Source: Pseudanabaena galeata CCNP1313 (GTDB lineage Bacteria > Cyanobacteriota > Cyanobacteriia > Pseudanabaenales > Pseudanabaenaceae). From it: a DNA stretch of 64,000 nt. The stretch lies in contig NZ_CP112874.1 in NCBI RefSeq assembly GCF_029910235.1, forward strand, positions 186,001 to 250,000, read 5' to 3'. The notes under the pieces are model-generated. The model did no database searches. It saw only the letters and a program-made list of their open reading frames with translations, and was not told the DNA's origin. Shown piece after piece: positions 46,117 through 55,974 of the stretch. Numbering within the stretch: the first letter of the stretch is position 1; every line of letters begins with the position of its first letter. A program made the translations under genes and the position numbers.

Positions 46117-46130
46117 TATTCCTTAAAACT

Positions 46131-46189
46131 CAATAGCACCAAAAAAGAGAGAGGACGCGGAGCGTCCTCTCTCTTTTTTGGTGCTATTG
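46131..46189. terminator. Perfect 28-bp hairpin with T6 in the right arm
   Basis: CAATAGCACCAAAAAAGAGA... pairs exactly over 28 bp around GGA (46159-46161), with GGACGC/GCGTCC tip. It is placed right after the BamE-like gene. Confidence 0.88.
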
Positions 46190-46277
46190 CTATAAAATTA
46201 CATGGTGGGTAGCTAACTAATTTCTTGATTTAAACAGCTAGTAAAACCCAGTCAAAGCCTCGTGGGAGAAAAATTTT

Positions 46278-46916
46278 TTGGGTATCGATTTACGCAGCTA
46301 CGTTTATCTAGACAACTTACAAAAACAACATGCTGCTTACTTAGGAACGATCGCACAAGGATTTTTGCCATTACCAGGTGACACCTCCCTCTGGATCGAA
46401 ATTTCTCCAGGTATTGAAATTAACCGCATTACCGATGTAGCTCTGAAATCAACGTCAGTTCGCCCAGGTGTGCAAATTGTTGAGCGCTTGTATGGATTGT
46501 TGGAAATTCATTCGGCTAGTCAAGGCGAGACCCAAGCCGCAGGTCGTGCCATTCTAGAGATGTTGGGCGTAACTGAAGAAGATCGGATTAAGCCAAGATT
46601 GTTATCTAGTCAAATTATTCGTAATGTGGACGCGCATCAAACCCAGCTAATTAATCGCTTTCGGCGAGGTCAAATGCTGCTGTCGGGGCAAACTCTGTAC
46701 ATTATGGAAGTGGAGCCTGCCGCCTATGCGGCTCTTGCCGCTAATGAAGCGGAAAAAGCTGCCTCAATTAATATTCTCGAAATTGTCGCGGTAGGTAGCT
46801 TTGGGCGTTTATATCTCGGTGGTGAGGAGCGCGATATTATGGCGGCGGCGGCGGCGGTATTGACTACCATTGCTAATGTTAAAGGCCGTGATATCTGGAG
46901 CGATCGCAAGGAATAA
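46278..46916 (+). CDS. ccmP: Carboxysome shell protein CcmP (tandem BMC domains)
   Basis: 212 residues of two bacterial-microcompartment domains. CcmP forms stacked trimers with a gated pore in the beta-carboxysome shell. Marks are [40 protein letters not shown] and [20 protein letters not shown], then [20 protein letters not shown] in the second half. The start is TTG at 46278 with GGGAG at 46264-46268; no in-frame ATG fits. It is away from the main ccm cluster, as usual for ccmP. Confidence 0.9.
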   Translation: MGIDLRSYVYLDNLQKQHAAYLGTIAQGFLPLPGDTSLWIEISPGIEINRITDVALKSTSVRPGVQIVERLYGLLEIHSASQGETQAAGRAILEMLGVTEEDRIKPRLLSSQIIRNVDAHQTQLINRFRRGQMLLSGQTLYIMEVEPAAYAALAANEAEKAASINILEIVAVGSFGRLYLGGEERDIMAAAAAVLTTIANVKGRDIWSDRKE

Positions 46917-46941
46917 TCAAAATTTGCGGCGCAAATACTAA

Positions 46942-47232
46942 TTACAAATCATCTTCCCAGCCACAGCATTTGCAACGCCATTGCTCAGGTGGTATCCGCA
47001 TTCGCGAAAAAGGAGTGCGACATTCTGGGCATTTGCCTGTAAAGATGGGATGCCAGCCACATTCTGATTCCATGTCAGGATCATAGCTGTGGGGATCATC
47101 AGGTTCCCATAATTCTGCTGAGGCAAAATCCGAGCAAATTCCCCACTCTGGCCCATAAGGATGTACTGCACAGACCAAAAGCTGGCTGTGAGAGTAAAAA
47201 TTACAGCGATCGCACAGAGATATTTTTGCCAT
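46942..47232 (-). CDS. Small zinc-ribbon-like protein
   Basis: 96 residues with paired cysteines at both ends: SLCDRCNFYS, then GKCPECRTPF and WRCKCCGWEDDL. They fit one or two zinc knuckles. Acidic middle (WEPDDPHSYDPDMESECGWH). An overlapping longer frame on the same strand is not Cys-patterned and is rejected. No assigned function; likely a conserved cyanobacterial hypothetical. Confidence 0.72.
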   Translation of the reverse strand: MAKISLCDRCNFYSHSQLLVCAVHPYGPEWGICSDFASAELWEPDDPHSYDPDMESECGWHPIFTGKCPECRTPFSRMRIPPEQWRCKCCGWEDDL

Positions 47233-47342
47233 AGATGTATTTTAACTAAGAATACCAAAACACAAAATGGCTACGCTATATTGAACTCTCGTTATATTAA
47301 GATCATCGCGTTATTTATTATTTGCGGATTACAGAGTCAGTT

Positions 47343-48671
47343 ATGTCTGAAATTGCCACCGAGATAATTTTTGTGCTTCTACTCATTATTGCTAATGGAG
47401 TCTTTTCAGGATCGGAAATTGCCGTGATTTCGGCGCGGAAGGTGCGTTTAGAGCAGTCGGCTAACCAAGGCAACGCAAAAGCCAGAGTCGCTCTGAAGTT
47501 AGCTCAAGATCCTAATGATTTTCTCTCCACTGTGCAGATCGGCATTACTTTAATTGGTGTTTTGAGTGGGGCAGTGGCTGGGGCAACCCTCGCGGCCCGT
47601 TTAGCATTAGTCCTTGACGCAATTCCTTTTTTGCAATCTTACAAAGACGGGCTGAGCGTGGGGATCGTGGTCGGTGTGATTACATTTCTGTCTCTTGTAA
47701 TCGGAGAGCTAGTCCCCAAACGGATTGCCCTGAATGATCCTGAGCAAATTGCTTGTACAGTTGCTAAGCCGATGCGGTTGTTGTCAAAGATCGCTTCGCC
47801 GCTAGTTTATTTATTGAGTATTTCTACAGATTTGCTGCTCAAAGTGTTGGGAATCAAAGCATCGGATGAGCCATCGGTTACGGAAGAAGAAATCAAGATG
47901 ATGATTCGCCAAGGTGCTGATACGGGAATGTTTGAGGAGTCGGAGCAGGAAATGGTAGAACGGATCTTTCGCCTTGGCGATCGCTCTGTTAAAGGATTAA
48001 TGACACCGCGTACAGAGATCGTTTGGCTAGATGTTGAGTCTCCCCTATCTGAAACCCTTGATGAAGTGATCAATAGTCCCTATTCACGGTTTCCCGTTGG
48101 TCGTGACAGCATTGATCAATGTTTGGGAATTGTGCGGGGGAGCAGTCTATTATCTGCCTGTTTAACCGATCAAAATCAAAATAACGTTTCCTTAGAATCC
48201 TTAATTCAGCCACCTGTTTATGTTGCTGAAAGTACTCGCGCTCTTAAACTTCTAGAGCAGTTTAAGCAAACTGGTGTACATATTGCCTTAGTAACCGATG
48301 AGTACGGCGGCGTTGAGGGATTAGTAACCCTAAATGACCTCATGGAAGCGATCGTCGGTGACTTGCCATCCATAGAGAATCCCGATGATCCCACTGCCGT
48401 GCAAAGGGAAGATGGTTCTTGGCTATTAGATGGATTGCTCTCGATTGATGAATTTAGGGATGTTTTATCAAGCGATAACATCTCTCTGCCTGAGATTCAA
48501 ACCGATGATTACCATACCCTCGGCGGCTTTGCAATTTATTCGCTCAAGCGGATTCCGCGCACGGGTGAGCATTTTGAGTGGCATGGCTTAAGGTTTGAAG
48601 TCATGGATATGGATGGTACAAGGGTTGATAAGGTTCTAGTTTCTAAGGTTGCTGCTAATCCATCGGTATAG
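47343..48671 (+). CDS. CNNM/CorC-type transporter-associated protein (DUF21 + CBS pair)
   Basis: 442 residues. N-terminal DUF21 membrane domain (VFSGSEIAVISARKVRLEQS), then a CBS pair (VKGLMTPRTEIVWLDVES, ALVTDEYGGVEGLVTLNDLM) and a CorC_HlyC domain (DYHTLGGFAIYSLKRIPRTG). Often annotated as hemolysin; members act in magnesium or cobalt homeostasis. I chose the ATG at 47343 over an in-frame start 21 bases upstream. Confidence 0.92.
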   Translation: MSEIATEIIFVLLLIIANGVFSGSEIAVISARKVRLEQSANQGNAKARVALKLAQDPNDFLSTVQIGITLIGVLSGAVAGATLAARLALVLDAIPFLQSYKDGLSVGIVVGVITFLSLVIGELVPKRIALNDPEQIACTVAKPMRLLSKIASPLVYLLSISTDLLLKVLGIKASDEPSVTEEEIKMMIRQGADTGMFEESEQEMVERIFRLGDRSVKGLMTPRTEIVWLDVESPLSETLDEVINSPYSRFPVGRDSIDQCLGIVRGSSLLSACLTDQNQNNVSLESLIQPPVYVAESTRALKLLEQFKQTGVHIALVTDEYGGVEGLVTLNDLMEAIVGDLPSIENPDDPTAVQREDGSWLLDGLLSIDEFRDVLSSDNISLPEIQTDDYHTLGGFAIYSLKRIPRTGEHFEWHGLRFEVMDMDGTRVDKVLVSKVAANPSV

Positions 48672-48699
48672 CTGCTGTCGATAGTGTTAGGGCAAAAGC

Positions 48700-48754
48700 A
48701 AAACCCAAGAAGAGAATGGCGGCGCTTCGCGCCGCCATTCTCTTCTTGGGTTTT
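48700..48754. repeat. Perfect 26-bp hairpin, GGCGC-TTC-GCGCC tip
   Basis: Arms 48700-48725 and 48729-48754 are exact. The outer arm AAACCCAAGAAGAGA is shared with 39141-39193, but the inner arm reads ATGGC instead of GTTAC, matched on both sides. Confidence 0.92.
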
Positions 48755-48945
48755 ATGTCTACACTTGGCGATAGCTATAAATGAAAATTAAGGCTAAAAC
48801 CTCAACCTAGGGGGCTTGAATATTTCTTTAGGATGTTGTGCAATATTTTTAGCAATTAGTTTTATTTGCTAAAAACCGTGACGATCGCTATTTTCGATTA
48901 ACAATCTTGATTAGCGATCTTTATCCACAAAATTGTTGAGTTTTT

Positions 48946-51663
48946 TTGGAGGAAGCATCTCTCATTTTATTACCTCACCCGTGGCATCATCTAACCGTAG
49001 AGAAAGTATCTCAAATTCTGGGAAGTGATTCGGATTGTGGTTTAACCTCTGAAGAGGTGGTCAATCGACAGACCGAATATGGCTTAAATCGCCTCACTAA
49101 TCAATCCAAAGAAAGCATTTGGCAGCGATTTATTAAGCAATTTCAGCAGCCAGTCCAATATATTTTGCTAGTGGCGGCAACAGTCACAGCCCTATTTAAA
49201 GAACCTGTGGATGCAGGTGTGATTTTTGCAGTGGCAGTCGGTAACGCCGTGATTGGATTCATTCAGGAAGCAAAGGCAGAAAATGCGATCGCCGCTCTTG
49301 CGGAGGTTGTTACCGTGAGTGCGACCGTACTGCGGGACGATCAGAAATTACAGATTTCGTCCCGTGAATTAACCATTGGCGACTTGGTGGTGCTGGCGGC
49401 AGGAGATAAAGTACCAGCAGATCTGCGCCTTACCGATACCTTTGATTTGCAGATTGATGAATCGGGGCTGACGGGTGAGTCAGTGCCAATCATGAAAATC
49501 ATAGAACCCATAGACTCAGAGATTTTGCTTGCCGATCGCCTGAATATGGTTTATGCGGGGAGCTTGGTGACAGCAGGGCAAGGCATGGGCTTTGTGGTGG
49601 CGATCGCCGATCAGACTGAGACAGGGCGAGTCGCTCAACTGATGCAGCATTCCACTAATCTGAAAACGCCGCTAACCCGCAAGATTGACAAGCTAAGCCG
49701 AACTTTACTCTATGCAGTTTTAGGACTGGCGGCGATGACTCTGGCGATCGGGCTGGGGCGCGGCGGCGATTTTTTTGAAACCTTCAAAGCGGCTGTCGCC
49801 TTGGCGGTAAGTGCTGTTCCAGAGGGCTTACCTGCGATCGTCACGATTATGCTGGCGAGTGGGGTATCGCGGATGGCAAAACGCAATGCGATCGTGCGCG
49901 AACTTCCCGCCGTGGAAACCTTGGGCAGTACCACCGTGATCTGTTCCGATAAAACGGGAACCCTGACCAAAAACCAAATGACGGTTCAAGAAATTGTGGC
50001 AGGTGGGTTGTCCTATGGGGTGACTGGGGTTGGTTATGCTCCTGAAGGGCAGATTTTGAGCAATCAGCAGCTAGTGGATCTTGCCACCAATCAAGCACTG
50101 CGGGAATGTCTCCAAGCAGGACTACTATGCAATGACGCGCATCTTCAGCTTGATGATGATCAATGGGAAGTTGTTGGTGATCCCACTGAGGGAGCCTTGC
50201 TGGTAGCGGCTGGAAAAGCGGGACTAGATCGCGATCGCCTCGAGACAGAACTGCCGCGCCTAGATGTACTGCCCTTTAGTTCCAAAACCCAGTACATGGC
50301 GACTTTGCACGAACATGAAGGAACCCGCGTTGTTTATATCAAGGGTTCCATTGAAGCGATTTTGCCACGCTGTCTCAATTTACTACAGCCGCAGTCAGAG
50401 CAAATTCCGTTAGACCTTAATCAAGCACAGCAACAAGCAGAAGCGATGTCTAAACAGGGATTACGGGTGCTTGCCTTTGCTAAGAAAGTAATTGCAAACC
50501 ATGCGGAAACCATTGAGGTTGAAACCATCGAGCCAGAGGATTTAGAACAGGATCTCATTTTTCTGGGTTTGCAAGGCATGATTGATCCGCCTCGTCCCGA
50601 AGCGATCGCCGCCGTTCGTGATTGCCACAACGCAGGTATCCAAGTGAAGATGATTACGGGCGATCATCCCACGACAGCCAAGGCGATCGCCCAGTTGATT
50701 GGTTTACAAAAAGTCCAGACTGCACTCACGGGTTACGAACTTTCGCAAATGCCCCCCGATGATTTGCGCTATGCGGTCGAATCCACGGATGTATTTGCGC
50801 GGGTCGCCCCAGAACAGAAACTGCGACTGGTGGAAGCATTACAGGCTAAGGGTGAGATTGTGGCGATGACAGGCGATGGAGTCAATGATGCTCCTGCCTT
50901 AAAGCAAGCAGATATCGGCGTGGCGATGGGAATGGGAACAGAAGTCGCTAAGGAAGCGGCGCAAATGGTGTTGACCGACAATAATTTTGCCTCAATTCGC
51001 ACAGCCGTAGAAGAAGGACGTACTGTTTATCGCAATCTCCGCCGTGCGATCGGGTTTATCTTGCCGATTAGCGGCGGCGAGTCATTGACGATACTATTAG
51101 GCATATTACTGGGAACGGTGCTACCCATTGTTCCCGTCCAAATTCTCTGGATAAATCTAGTCAGTGCGATCGCCCTATCTCTGCCCCTAGCCTTTGAACC
51201 AAAATCTCAGAGCGCTATGCAAAGACCACCCCGCGATCCTAATGAGGCATTACTTTCGAGAGGTTTACTGCTTCGCATATTGATTATTTCGGTTTGGAAC
51301 TGCATTGTCACTTTTGGGATGTTTGATTGGGGCTTACGATCTACCAATGATCCAGATATTGCCAGAACGATCGCCATCAATGCCTTAGTATCTTCAGAAA
51401 TCTTCTATCTGTTAAGTATCAGCAGTTTAGTCCCCAATCTTGTCGCCAAGCTGCGCGGAAAGCGTCGCCAGCTAAGTTATGCTCCTGCGATCGGTGCGAT
51501 CGGGCTAGGAATTTTACAGGTTCTATTCAGTCAATGGGCTGTGATGAATGAACTTTTTGAGACGCAACCTCTAACTTTTACCCAAGGTGCTTTAAGCCTT
51601 GTGGCAGGACTGCCCATCATTCTCTGGGCGAGCCTAGTCCAAAAAATCGATCCTATCGATTAA
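48946..51663 (+). CDS. P2-type cation-transporting ATPase (PacL-like)
   Basis: 905 residues from TTG at 48946. N-terminal cation-ATPase domain ([13 protein letters not shown]), TGESVP actuator loop, phosphorylation site [13 protein letters not shown] (Asp codon 49948-49950), and hinge [20 protein letters not shown]. Exports Ca2+, Na+ or K+; the ion cannot be fixed by eye. The start is doubtful: GGAGGAAG (48948-48955) overlaps the TTG and is spaced ideally for an ATT codon at 48964, with no ATG or GTG nearby. Confidence 0.92.
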   Translation: MEEASLILLPHPWHHLTVEKVSQILGSDSDCGLTSEEVVNRQTEYGLNRLTNQSKESIWQRFIKQFQQPVQYILLVAATVTALFKEPVDAGVIFAVAVGNAVIGFIQEAKAENAIAALAEVVTVSATVLRDDQKLQISSRELTIGDLVVLAAGDKVPADLRLTDTFDLQIDESGLTGESVPIMKIIEPIDSEILLADRLNMVYAGSLVTAGQGMGFVVAIADQTETGRVAQLMQHSTNLKTPLTRKIDKLSRTLLYAVLGLAAMTLAIGLGRGGDFFETFKAAVALAVSAVPEGLPAIVTIMLASGVSRMAKRNAIVRELPAVETLGSTTVICSDKTGTLTKNQMTVQEIVAGGLSYGVTGVGYAPEGQILSNQQLVDLATNQALRECLQAGLLCNDAHLQLDDDQWEVVGDPTEGALLVAAGKAGLDRDRLETELPRLDVLPFSSKTQYMATLHEHEGTRVVYIKGSIEAILPRCLNLLQPQSEQIPLDLNQAQQQAEAMSKQGLRVLAFAKKVIANHAETIEVETIEPEDLEQDLIFLGLQGMIDPPRPEAIAAVRDCHNAGIQVKMITGDHPTTAKAIAQLIGLQKVQTALTGYELSQMPPDDLRYAVESTDVFARVAPEQKLRLVEALQAKGEIVAMTGDGVNDAPALKQADIGVAMGMGTEVAKEAAQMVLTDNNFASIRTAVEEGRTVYRNLRRAIGFILPISGGESLTILLGILLGTVLPIVPVQILWINLVSAIALSLPLAFEPKSQSAMQRPPRDPNEALLSRGLLLRILIISVWNCIVTFGMFDWGLRSTNDPDIARTIAINALVSSEIFYLLSISSLVPNLVAKLRGKRRQLSYAPAIGAIGLGILQVLFSQWAVMNELFETQPLTFTQGALSLVAGLPIILWASLVQKIDPID

Positions 51664-51674
51664 CCAAAGATATA

Positions 51675-51843
51675 TATAGCAATCCTAAATGAATTATGAG
51701 AAACAGAAGCTTATAACAATGGGCTTAAGCCCCTTGCCTTTCTCACAAATGAAATAGGATTGATATATGCTGACAAGATTGTAAGCATATATCAATCCCA
51801 AAAGTGTGAGGTGGCGCGGCGCACCGCCTCACACTTTTGGGGT
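51675..51843. repeat. Cluster of palindromic repeats after the P-type ATPase
   Basis: TATAGCAATCCTAAAT (51675-51690), a palindrome CAATGGGCTTAAGCCCCTTG (51718-51737), an inverted pair GGATTGATATATGC/GCATATATCAATCC (51758-51798) and an imperfect stem CCCAAAAGTGTGAGGTG... with GCGC tip (about 51797-51843). Together they fill the 277-bp gap. Confidence 0.75.
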
Positions 51844-51940
51844 TTTGACTTGATTTCATCTAAGTTTCATTGCACCTCTGGCAAACTACTTAATAATTTA
51901 TTAAGTTCATTGAATTATTAATTGCTTGTGAGGATATCCC

Positions 51941-52525
51941 ATGAAAAAGTTTTCTCTATTTAGTTCTATATTTAGCCCACTATTGGCGGCAGCTTTGACC
52001 CTGAGTACCACTGCGATCGCCTTAGCCCATGTGGGACATGGCGATGAATTTCAGGCAACGGGCGGCATCGAGAGGGTAAAGGTAAATGCTCCTACCGATA
52101 AACAGTTGGGCATTGAAGTCAAGGCGATCGCCCCTGAAGTTGTCAGCGCCAAAGCAGTGTTGATTCCTATGACGGCGCTGGTGGATGTCGATGGCAAGCA
52201 GCTAGTTTTTGTGCAGTATGAAAATTTCTATGAGCCAGTGCCTGTGAAAACTGGCTCCTCTAAAGGAGATTTAATTGAGATTACCGAAGGTCTGTCCGTT
52301 GGCGAAAAGCTGGTCACTCAAGGCAGTCTCACCCTCTATGCCGAGTCTCGCAAAACTAAGCCCACCAATACTGCTGCGAGTCCATCAGCAGCACCAATTA
52401 CCAAAACCGATGCGACCGTAACTAACACGTCTGCAAACAATGCTCCTGCGAATAACACGACTGCAAATAACACGACTGCAACAGCACGGAAGGGGAATTT
52501 CCAATCATGCAAGCATCAATTGTAG
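51941..52525 (+). CDS. Short periplasmic RND adaptor-like protein (CusB C-terminal type)
   Basis: 194 residues. Signal peptide (LLAAALTLSTTAIALA), a His-containing HVGHGDEFQATG, then VKVNAPTDKQLGIEVKAIAP and VPVKTGSSKGDLIEITEGLS, VGEKLVTQGSLTLYAES, matching the membrane-proximal end of CusB-type adaptors. The lipoyl and alpha-hairpin parts of a full adaptor (about 400 residues) are missing. A low-complexity Asn/Thr/Ala tail ends it. It precedes a heavy-metal-type RND pump, so it is probably a minimal metal-efflux adaptor or a remnant. Confidence 0.75.
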   Translation: MKKFSLFSSIFSPLLAAALTLSTTAIALAHVGHGDEFQATGGIERVKVNAPTDKQLGIEVKAIAPEVVSAKAVLIPMTALVDVDGKQLVFVQYENFYEPVPVKTGSSKGDLIEITEGLSVGEKLVTQGSLTLYAESRKTKPTNTAASPSAAPITKTDATVTNTSANNAPANNTTANNTTATARKGNFQSCKHQL

Positions 52526-52605
52526 GTGGCGGTGCATTATTAGTTGCCACAGGTGTGATTGCTTTCACAGCGACTCGTGGCAAGGGCAAGAAGGGAGACT
52601 CTTAG
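52507..52605 (+). CDS. Candidate 32-residue membrane peptide overlapping the adaptor gene
   Basis: ATG at 52507 inside the last codons of the adaptor gene, in another frame: MQASIVGGGALLVATGVIAF then TATRGKGKKGDS. One helix with a Lys/Arg-rich end. Its TAG stop is made from the TTA duplication plus the first G of the inserted element A, so the ancestral frame may have been longer. It could instead be the frameshifted tail of the adaptor. It sits just before the pump gene. Confidence 0.45.
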   Translation: MQASIVGGGALLVATGVIAFTATRGKGKKGDS

Positions 52606-52745
52606 AAACCATTTAAGAATTGTCTAGATCCCCCCCAGCCCCCCTTAAAAAGGGGGGAGAATTCAAATTCTTCCCCCTTTTTAAGGGGGATTGAGGGGGA
52701 TCTCTTAGAACTTTTGACCGCAGCAAGTAATTATTAAATGGTTTC
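52605..52745. mobile_element. Miniature element A, copy 3
   Basis: 141 bp with exact-type ends GAAACCATTTAAGAATT and AATTATTAAATGGTTTC, flanked by TTA on each side (52602-52604 and 52746-52748). The inside is the D core. It ends nine bases before the pump ATG, so it supplies the pump's leader. Confidence 0.9.
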
Positions 52746-52754
52746 TTAATCTAG

Positions 52755-55700
52755 ATGTTTAATTCTCTGCTCAATCAAACCCTCAAAAACTCGATCGCTC
52801 AGCGTTGGCTGATTGTCACCTGTGCAATTGTGGTAACGGTATGGGGCGTTTTCACGATTACGCAAATGCCGTTGGACGTTTTCCCCGAATTTGCACCGCC
52901 TCAAGTTGATATCCACACTGAAGCAACGGGACTCGCGCCTGAAGAAGTGGAATCGCAAATCACGATCCCCATCGAGAGCGCTGTCAATGGCTTACCAGGG
53001 GTGACGATTGTGCGATCGTCCTCCAAGGTGGGGCTGTCGATGGTGAATGTGGTCTTCGATCAAGATGCTGACATTTACAAAGCGCGTCAGTCAGTGACAG
53101 AGCGCTTGCAACAGGTCATGAACCAACTGCCTGAAAACGTGCATCCGCCCGAAATTTCGCCCCTCGCTTCGCCGCTAGGTACGATTTTGCAATATGCCTT
53201 TACAGTGAACGGTCAAGGCAAAACTTCATTAATGGATTTGCGCCGTCTTGTTGACAGCACGCTCAAAAATCAGATCCTGTCAGTGGCAGGGGTGACGCAG
53301 GTAACTGTTTATGGAGGTGATGAGCGTCAAGAACAGGTGCTAGTCGATCCTGCCAAACTGCGATCGCTAAATGTATCTCTCAATGAAGTAGCCGCAGCCG
53401 CTAAGGGTGCAAACTCTAGCGCTCCTGCGGGGTTCCTGATTGGTGGTGGTCAAGAGGTGCTAGTCAGGGGGATAGGTAAAGTCAATTCCATTCGTGATCT
53501 GCAACAGTCAGTGGTGAAGGTTAATGATGGTAAGCCGATCCTGTTGCGCGATGTTGCCCAAGTTAAAACGGGTGCTGCATTAAAACGTGGCGATGGCAGT
53601 TTTAATGGTCAACCTGCGATCGTGATGATGATCAATAAGCAGCCCGAAATCGACACGCCCACGGTAACGCGATCGGTTGAAGCGGTGATGGCATCTTTAC
53701 AGAAGACTTTTCCTGCGGATGTTCAGTTAGCGAGAACCTTCCGTCAGTCAAATTTTATTGATGCAGCGATTAAGAATGTGAGCGGCTCTCTGATTGAGGG
53801 AATTATCATCGTGTCGGTGATTATGCTGCTATTTTTGATGAATTGGCGGACGGCGGTAATTACCCTGAGCGCGATTCCTCTATCTTTGCTGATTGGATTG
53901 ATGATCATGAAGGCAGTTGGTTTAGGCATCAATACCATGACCTTGGGCGGCTTAGTCGTAGCGATCGGCTCTGTTGTCGATGACTCGATCGTGGATATGG
54001 AAAACTGCTATCGAGGAATGCGGACAAACCAAGCACAGGGCAATCCTAAGCATCCTTTCCAAGTTGTCTATGACACATCGGTAGAAGTCCGTTTGGCGGT
54101 GATCTTTTCCACCGTAATTATCGTGGTGGTGTTTGCGCCAATTTTTAGTCTTACGGGTGTAGAAGGACGCATTTTTGCACCAATGGGATTGGCTTATTTG
54201 ATCTCGATCGCTGCCTCTACCCTTGTCGCCATGACCCTTTCCCCAGCCCTTTGTGCGATTTTATTAGCAGGTCAAACCCTGCCGCAAGAAGGTACTTTTG
54301 TTTCCCGTTTAGCCGAACGGCTCTATCGCCCTTTGTTAAATATTTCAATTCGCACACCACAAATTATTCTGGGTATCGCTCTTGCAGCGCTAGTTGCGGC
54401 TGTGGCGATCGTACCTTCTCTTGGTCGAGTCTTCTTGCCAGAGTTCCAAGAAAAATCAATGGTTAATTCGATGGTTCTCTTCCCTGGTGTGTCTCTCGAC
54501 ATGACCAATCGGGCAGGGATAGCGCTCTATACTTCCCTCAAGGGCAATCCCCTATTTGATTGGGTGCAAGTGCGATCGGGACGCGCCCCTGGGGATGCCG
54601 ATGGTGCGGGTGTGAGCATGGCTCATGTGGATGTCGAACTCAGTGACGCTGCGTTAAAAAATCGTGAGGAAAGCATCAAACAATTGCGCGAAGCCTTTAC
54701 CAATTTGCCAGGAGTTGCTCCTAATATCGGTGGTTTTATCTCCCACCGTATGGATGAAGTGCTGTCGGGTGTTAGAAGTGCGATCGCGGTCAAAATCTTT
54801 GGTTCTGACTTGGTTGAACTTCGCAAAATTGGCGAACAAGTGCGCGATGTGATCCAACCGATTAATGGACTTGTCGATTTACAGCTAGAGCCACAGCTAC
54901 CAATTCGCCAAGTTCAAATTGAATACGATCGCACGGCAGCAGCAACCTACGGCTTGACGATGGCGCAGGTGTCAGAAGTTGTAGAAACGGCTCTCAATGG
55001 TCGTGTTGTGTCACAACTTGCTCAAAATCAGCAATTAATTGATGTCACAGTTTCCCTTGCTGACAATGCTCGTAATAACATAGATGCGATTCGGGCGATT
55101 CCATTGACTGCTCCGACTGGTCAAACGATCGCGCTTGGAGATGTAGCGAAAGTGGAGTACGGTATGGGTGCAAATGTGGTCAACCGTGAAAATGTTTCTC
55201 GCCTAATCGTAGTTTCGGCAAACGTGGCGAATCGTGATTTGGGTAGTGTTGTCGGCGATATCCAAGCCCAGATTCAGCAAAAAGTGCAACTTCCCAATGG
55301 TTACTTCATCCAATACGGCGGACAGTTTGAATCTGAGCAACGAGCCACCAATAACCTATTTTGGTACAGCATCCTTGCGGCGATCATCATTGCGGTGTTG
55401 ATGTTCTTCTCTGTGAAGTCCCTTCCTGCGGCGATCTCGATCATGGTTAACTTGCCCCTAGCTCTAGTTGGTGGCATTGTCTCGATCGCCATCACTAGTA
55501 AAGTCATTTCCATCGCTTCGCTGATTGGATTTATTACCCTATTTGGTGTCGCTGTCCGTAATGGTTTATTGCTAGTGGATAACTACAACAATAAGTTTCT
55601 CGAAGGTATGCCGATCAAAGAAGCTATCTCTAAAGGCTCCCTAGAGAGAATTAATGCGATCCTGATGACTGCGCTTACCTCGGCGCTAGGCATGTTGCCT

Positions 55701-55895
55701 CTAGCCATCTCTGGCAGTTCGGGCAATGAGATTTTGCAGCCTCTAGCGATCGTGGTTTTGGGTGGTTTATGTACCTCCACCGCCTTGACCTTGTTAGTGA
55801 TTCCTTCTGTCTATGCCAAGTTTGGTAAATTCATGGTTCCCAGACAGAAACTTGCAGAACAAGAGTCAGTTTTTGTCTTAGAGTCTAAGGCGTAA
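52755..55895 (+). CDS. Heavy-metal-type RND efflux pump (CusA/CzcA family)
   Basis: 1046 residues, twelve helices. The family start MPLDVFPEFAPPQVDIHTEA and APEEVESQITIPIESAVNGL is the CusA/CzcA pattern. Helix four has VVDDSIVDMENCYRGM, the acidic proton-path residues of metal pumps. The second half repeats FITLFGVAVRNGLLLVDNYN. It moves metal ions out of the periplasm or cytoplasm. No outer-membrane channel gene adjoins. The ATG at 52755 has only element-derived sequence upstream. Confidence 0.93.
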   Translation: MFNSLLNQTLKNSIAQRWLIVTCAIVVTVWGVFTITQMPLDVFPEFAPPQVDIHTEATGLAPEEVESQITIPIESAVNGLPGVTIVRSSSKVGLSMVNVVFDQDADIYKARQSVTERLQQVMNQLPENVHPPEISPLASPLGTILQYAFTVNGQGKTSLMDLRRLVDSTLKNQILSVAGVTQVTVYGGDERQEQVLVDPAKLRSLNVSLNEVAAAAKGANSSAPAGFLIGGGQEVLVRGIGKVNSIRDLQQSVVKVNDGKPILLRDVAQVKTGAALKRGDGSFNGQPAIVMMINKQPEIDTPTVTRSVEAVMASLQKTFPADVQLARTFRQSNFIDAAIKNVSGSLIEGIIIVSVIMLLFLMNWRTAVITLSAIPLSLLIGLMIMKAVGLGINTMTLGGLVVAIGSVVDDSIVDMENCYRGMRTNQAQGNPKHPFQVVYDTSVEVRLAVIFSTVIIVVVFAPIFSLTGVEGRIFAPMGLAYLISIAASTLVAMTLSPALCAILLAGQTLPQEGTFVSRLAERLYRPLLNISIRTPQIILGIALAALVAAVAIVPSLGRVFLPEFQEKSMVNSMVLFPGVSLDMTNRAGIALYTSLKGNPLFDWVQVRSGRAPGDADGAGVSMAHVDVELSDAALKNREESIKQLREAFTNLPGVAPNIGGFISHRMDEVLSGVRSAIAVKIFGSDLVELRKIGEQVRDVIQPINGLVDLQLEPQLPIRQVQIEYDRTAAATYGLTMAQVSEVVETALNGRVVSQLAQNQQLIDVTVSLADNARNNIDAIRAIPLTAPTGQTIALGDVAKVEYGMGANVVNRENVSRLIVVSANVANRDLGSVVGDIQAQIQQKVQLPNGYFIQYGGQFESEQRATNNLFWYSILAAIIIAVLMFFSVKSLPAAISIMVNLPLALVGGIVSIAITSKVISIASLIGFITLFGVAVRNGLLLVDNYNNKFLEGMPIKEAISKGSLERINAILMTALTSALGMLPLAISGSSGNEILQPLAIVVLGGLCTSTALTLLVIPSVYAKFGKFMVPRQKLAEQESVFVLESKA

Positions 55896-55898
55896 TAC

Positions 55899-55933
55899 AA
55901 AAGCACAAAATGGCTACGCCATTTTGTGCTTTT
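55899..55933. terminator. Perfect 16-bp hairpin, tip GGC-TAC-GCC
   Basis: AAAAGCACAAAATGGC and exact complement around TAC with TTTT end, between the convergent pump and glyA genes. CACTTTCTTGAATTGGTATT next to it matches part of the inverted repeat near 36360-36408. Confidence 0.85.
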
Positions 55934-55974
55934 AAAAATCCCCAAAAGTGTTGCCACACTTTCTTGAATTGGTA

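Noticed and set aside
46938-47258. Longer overlapping minus-strand frame at the zinc-ribbon gene
   Set aside because: It lacks the paired cysteines of the alternative frame and has no recognisable pattern.
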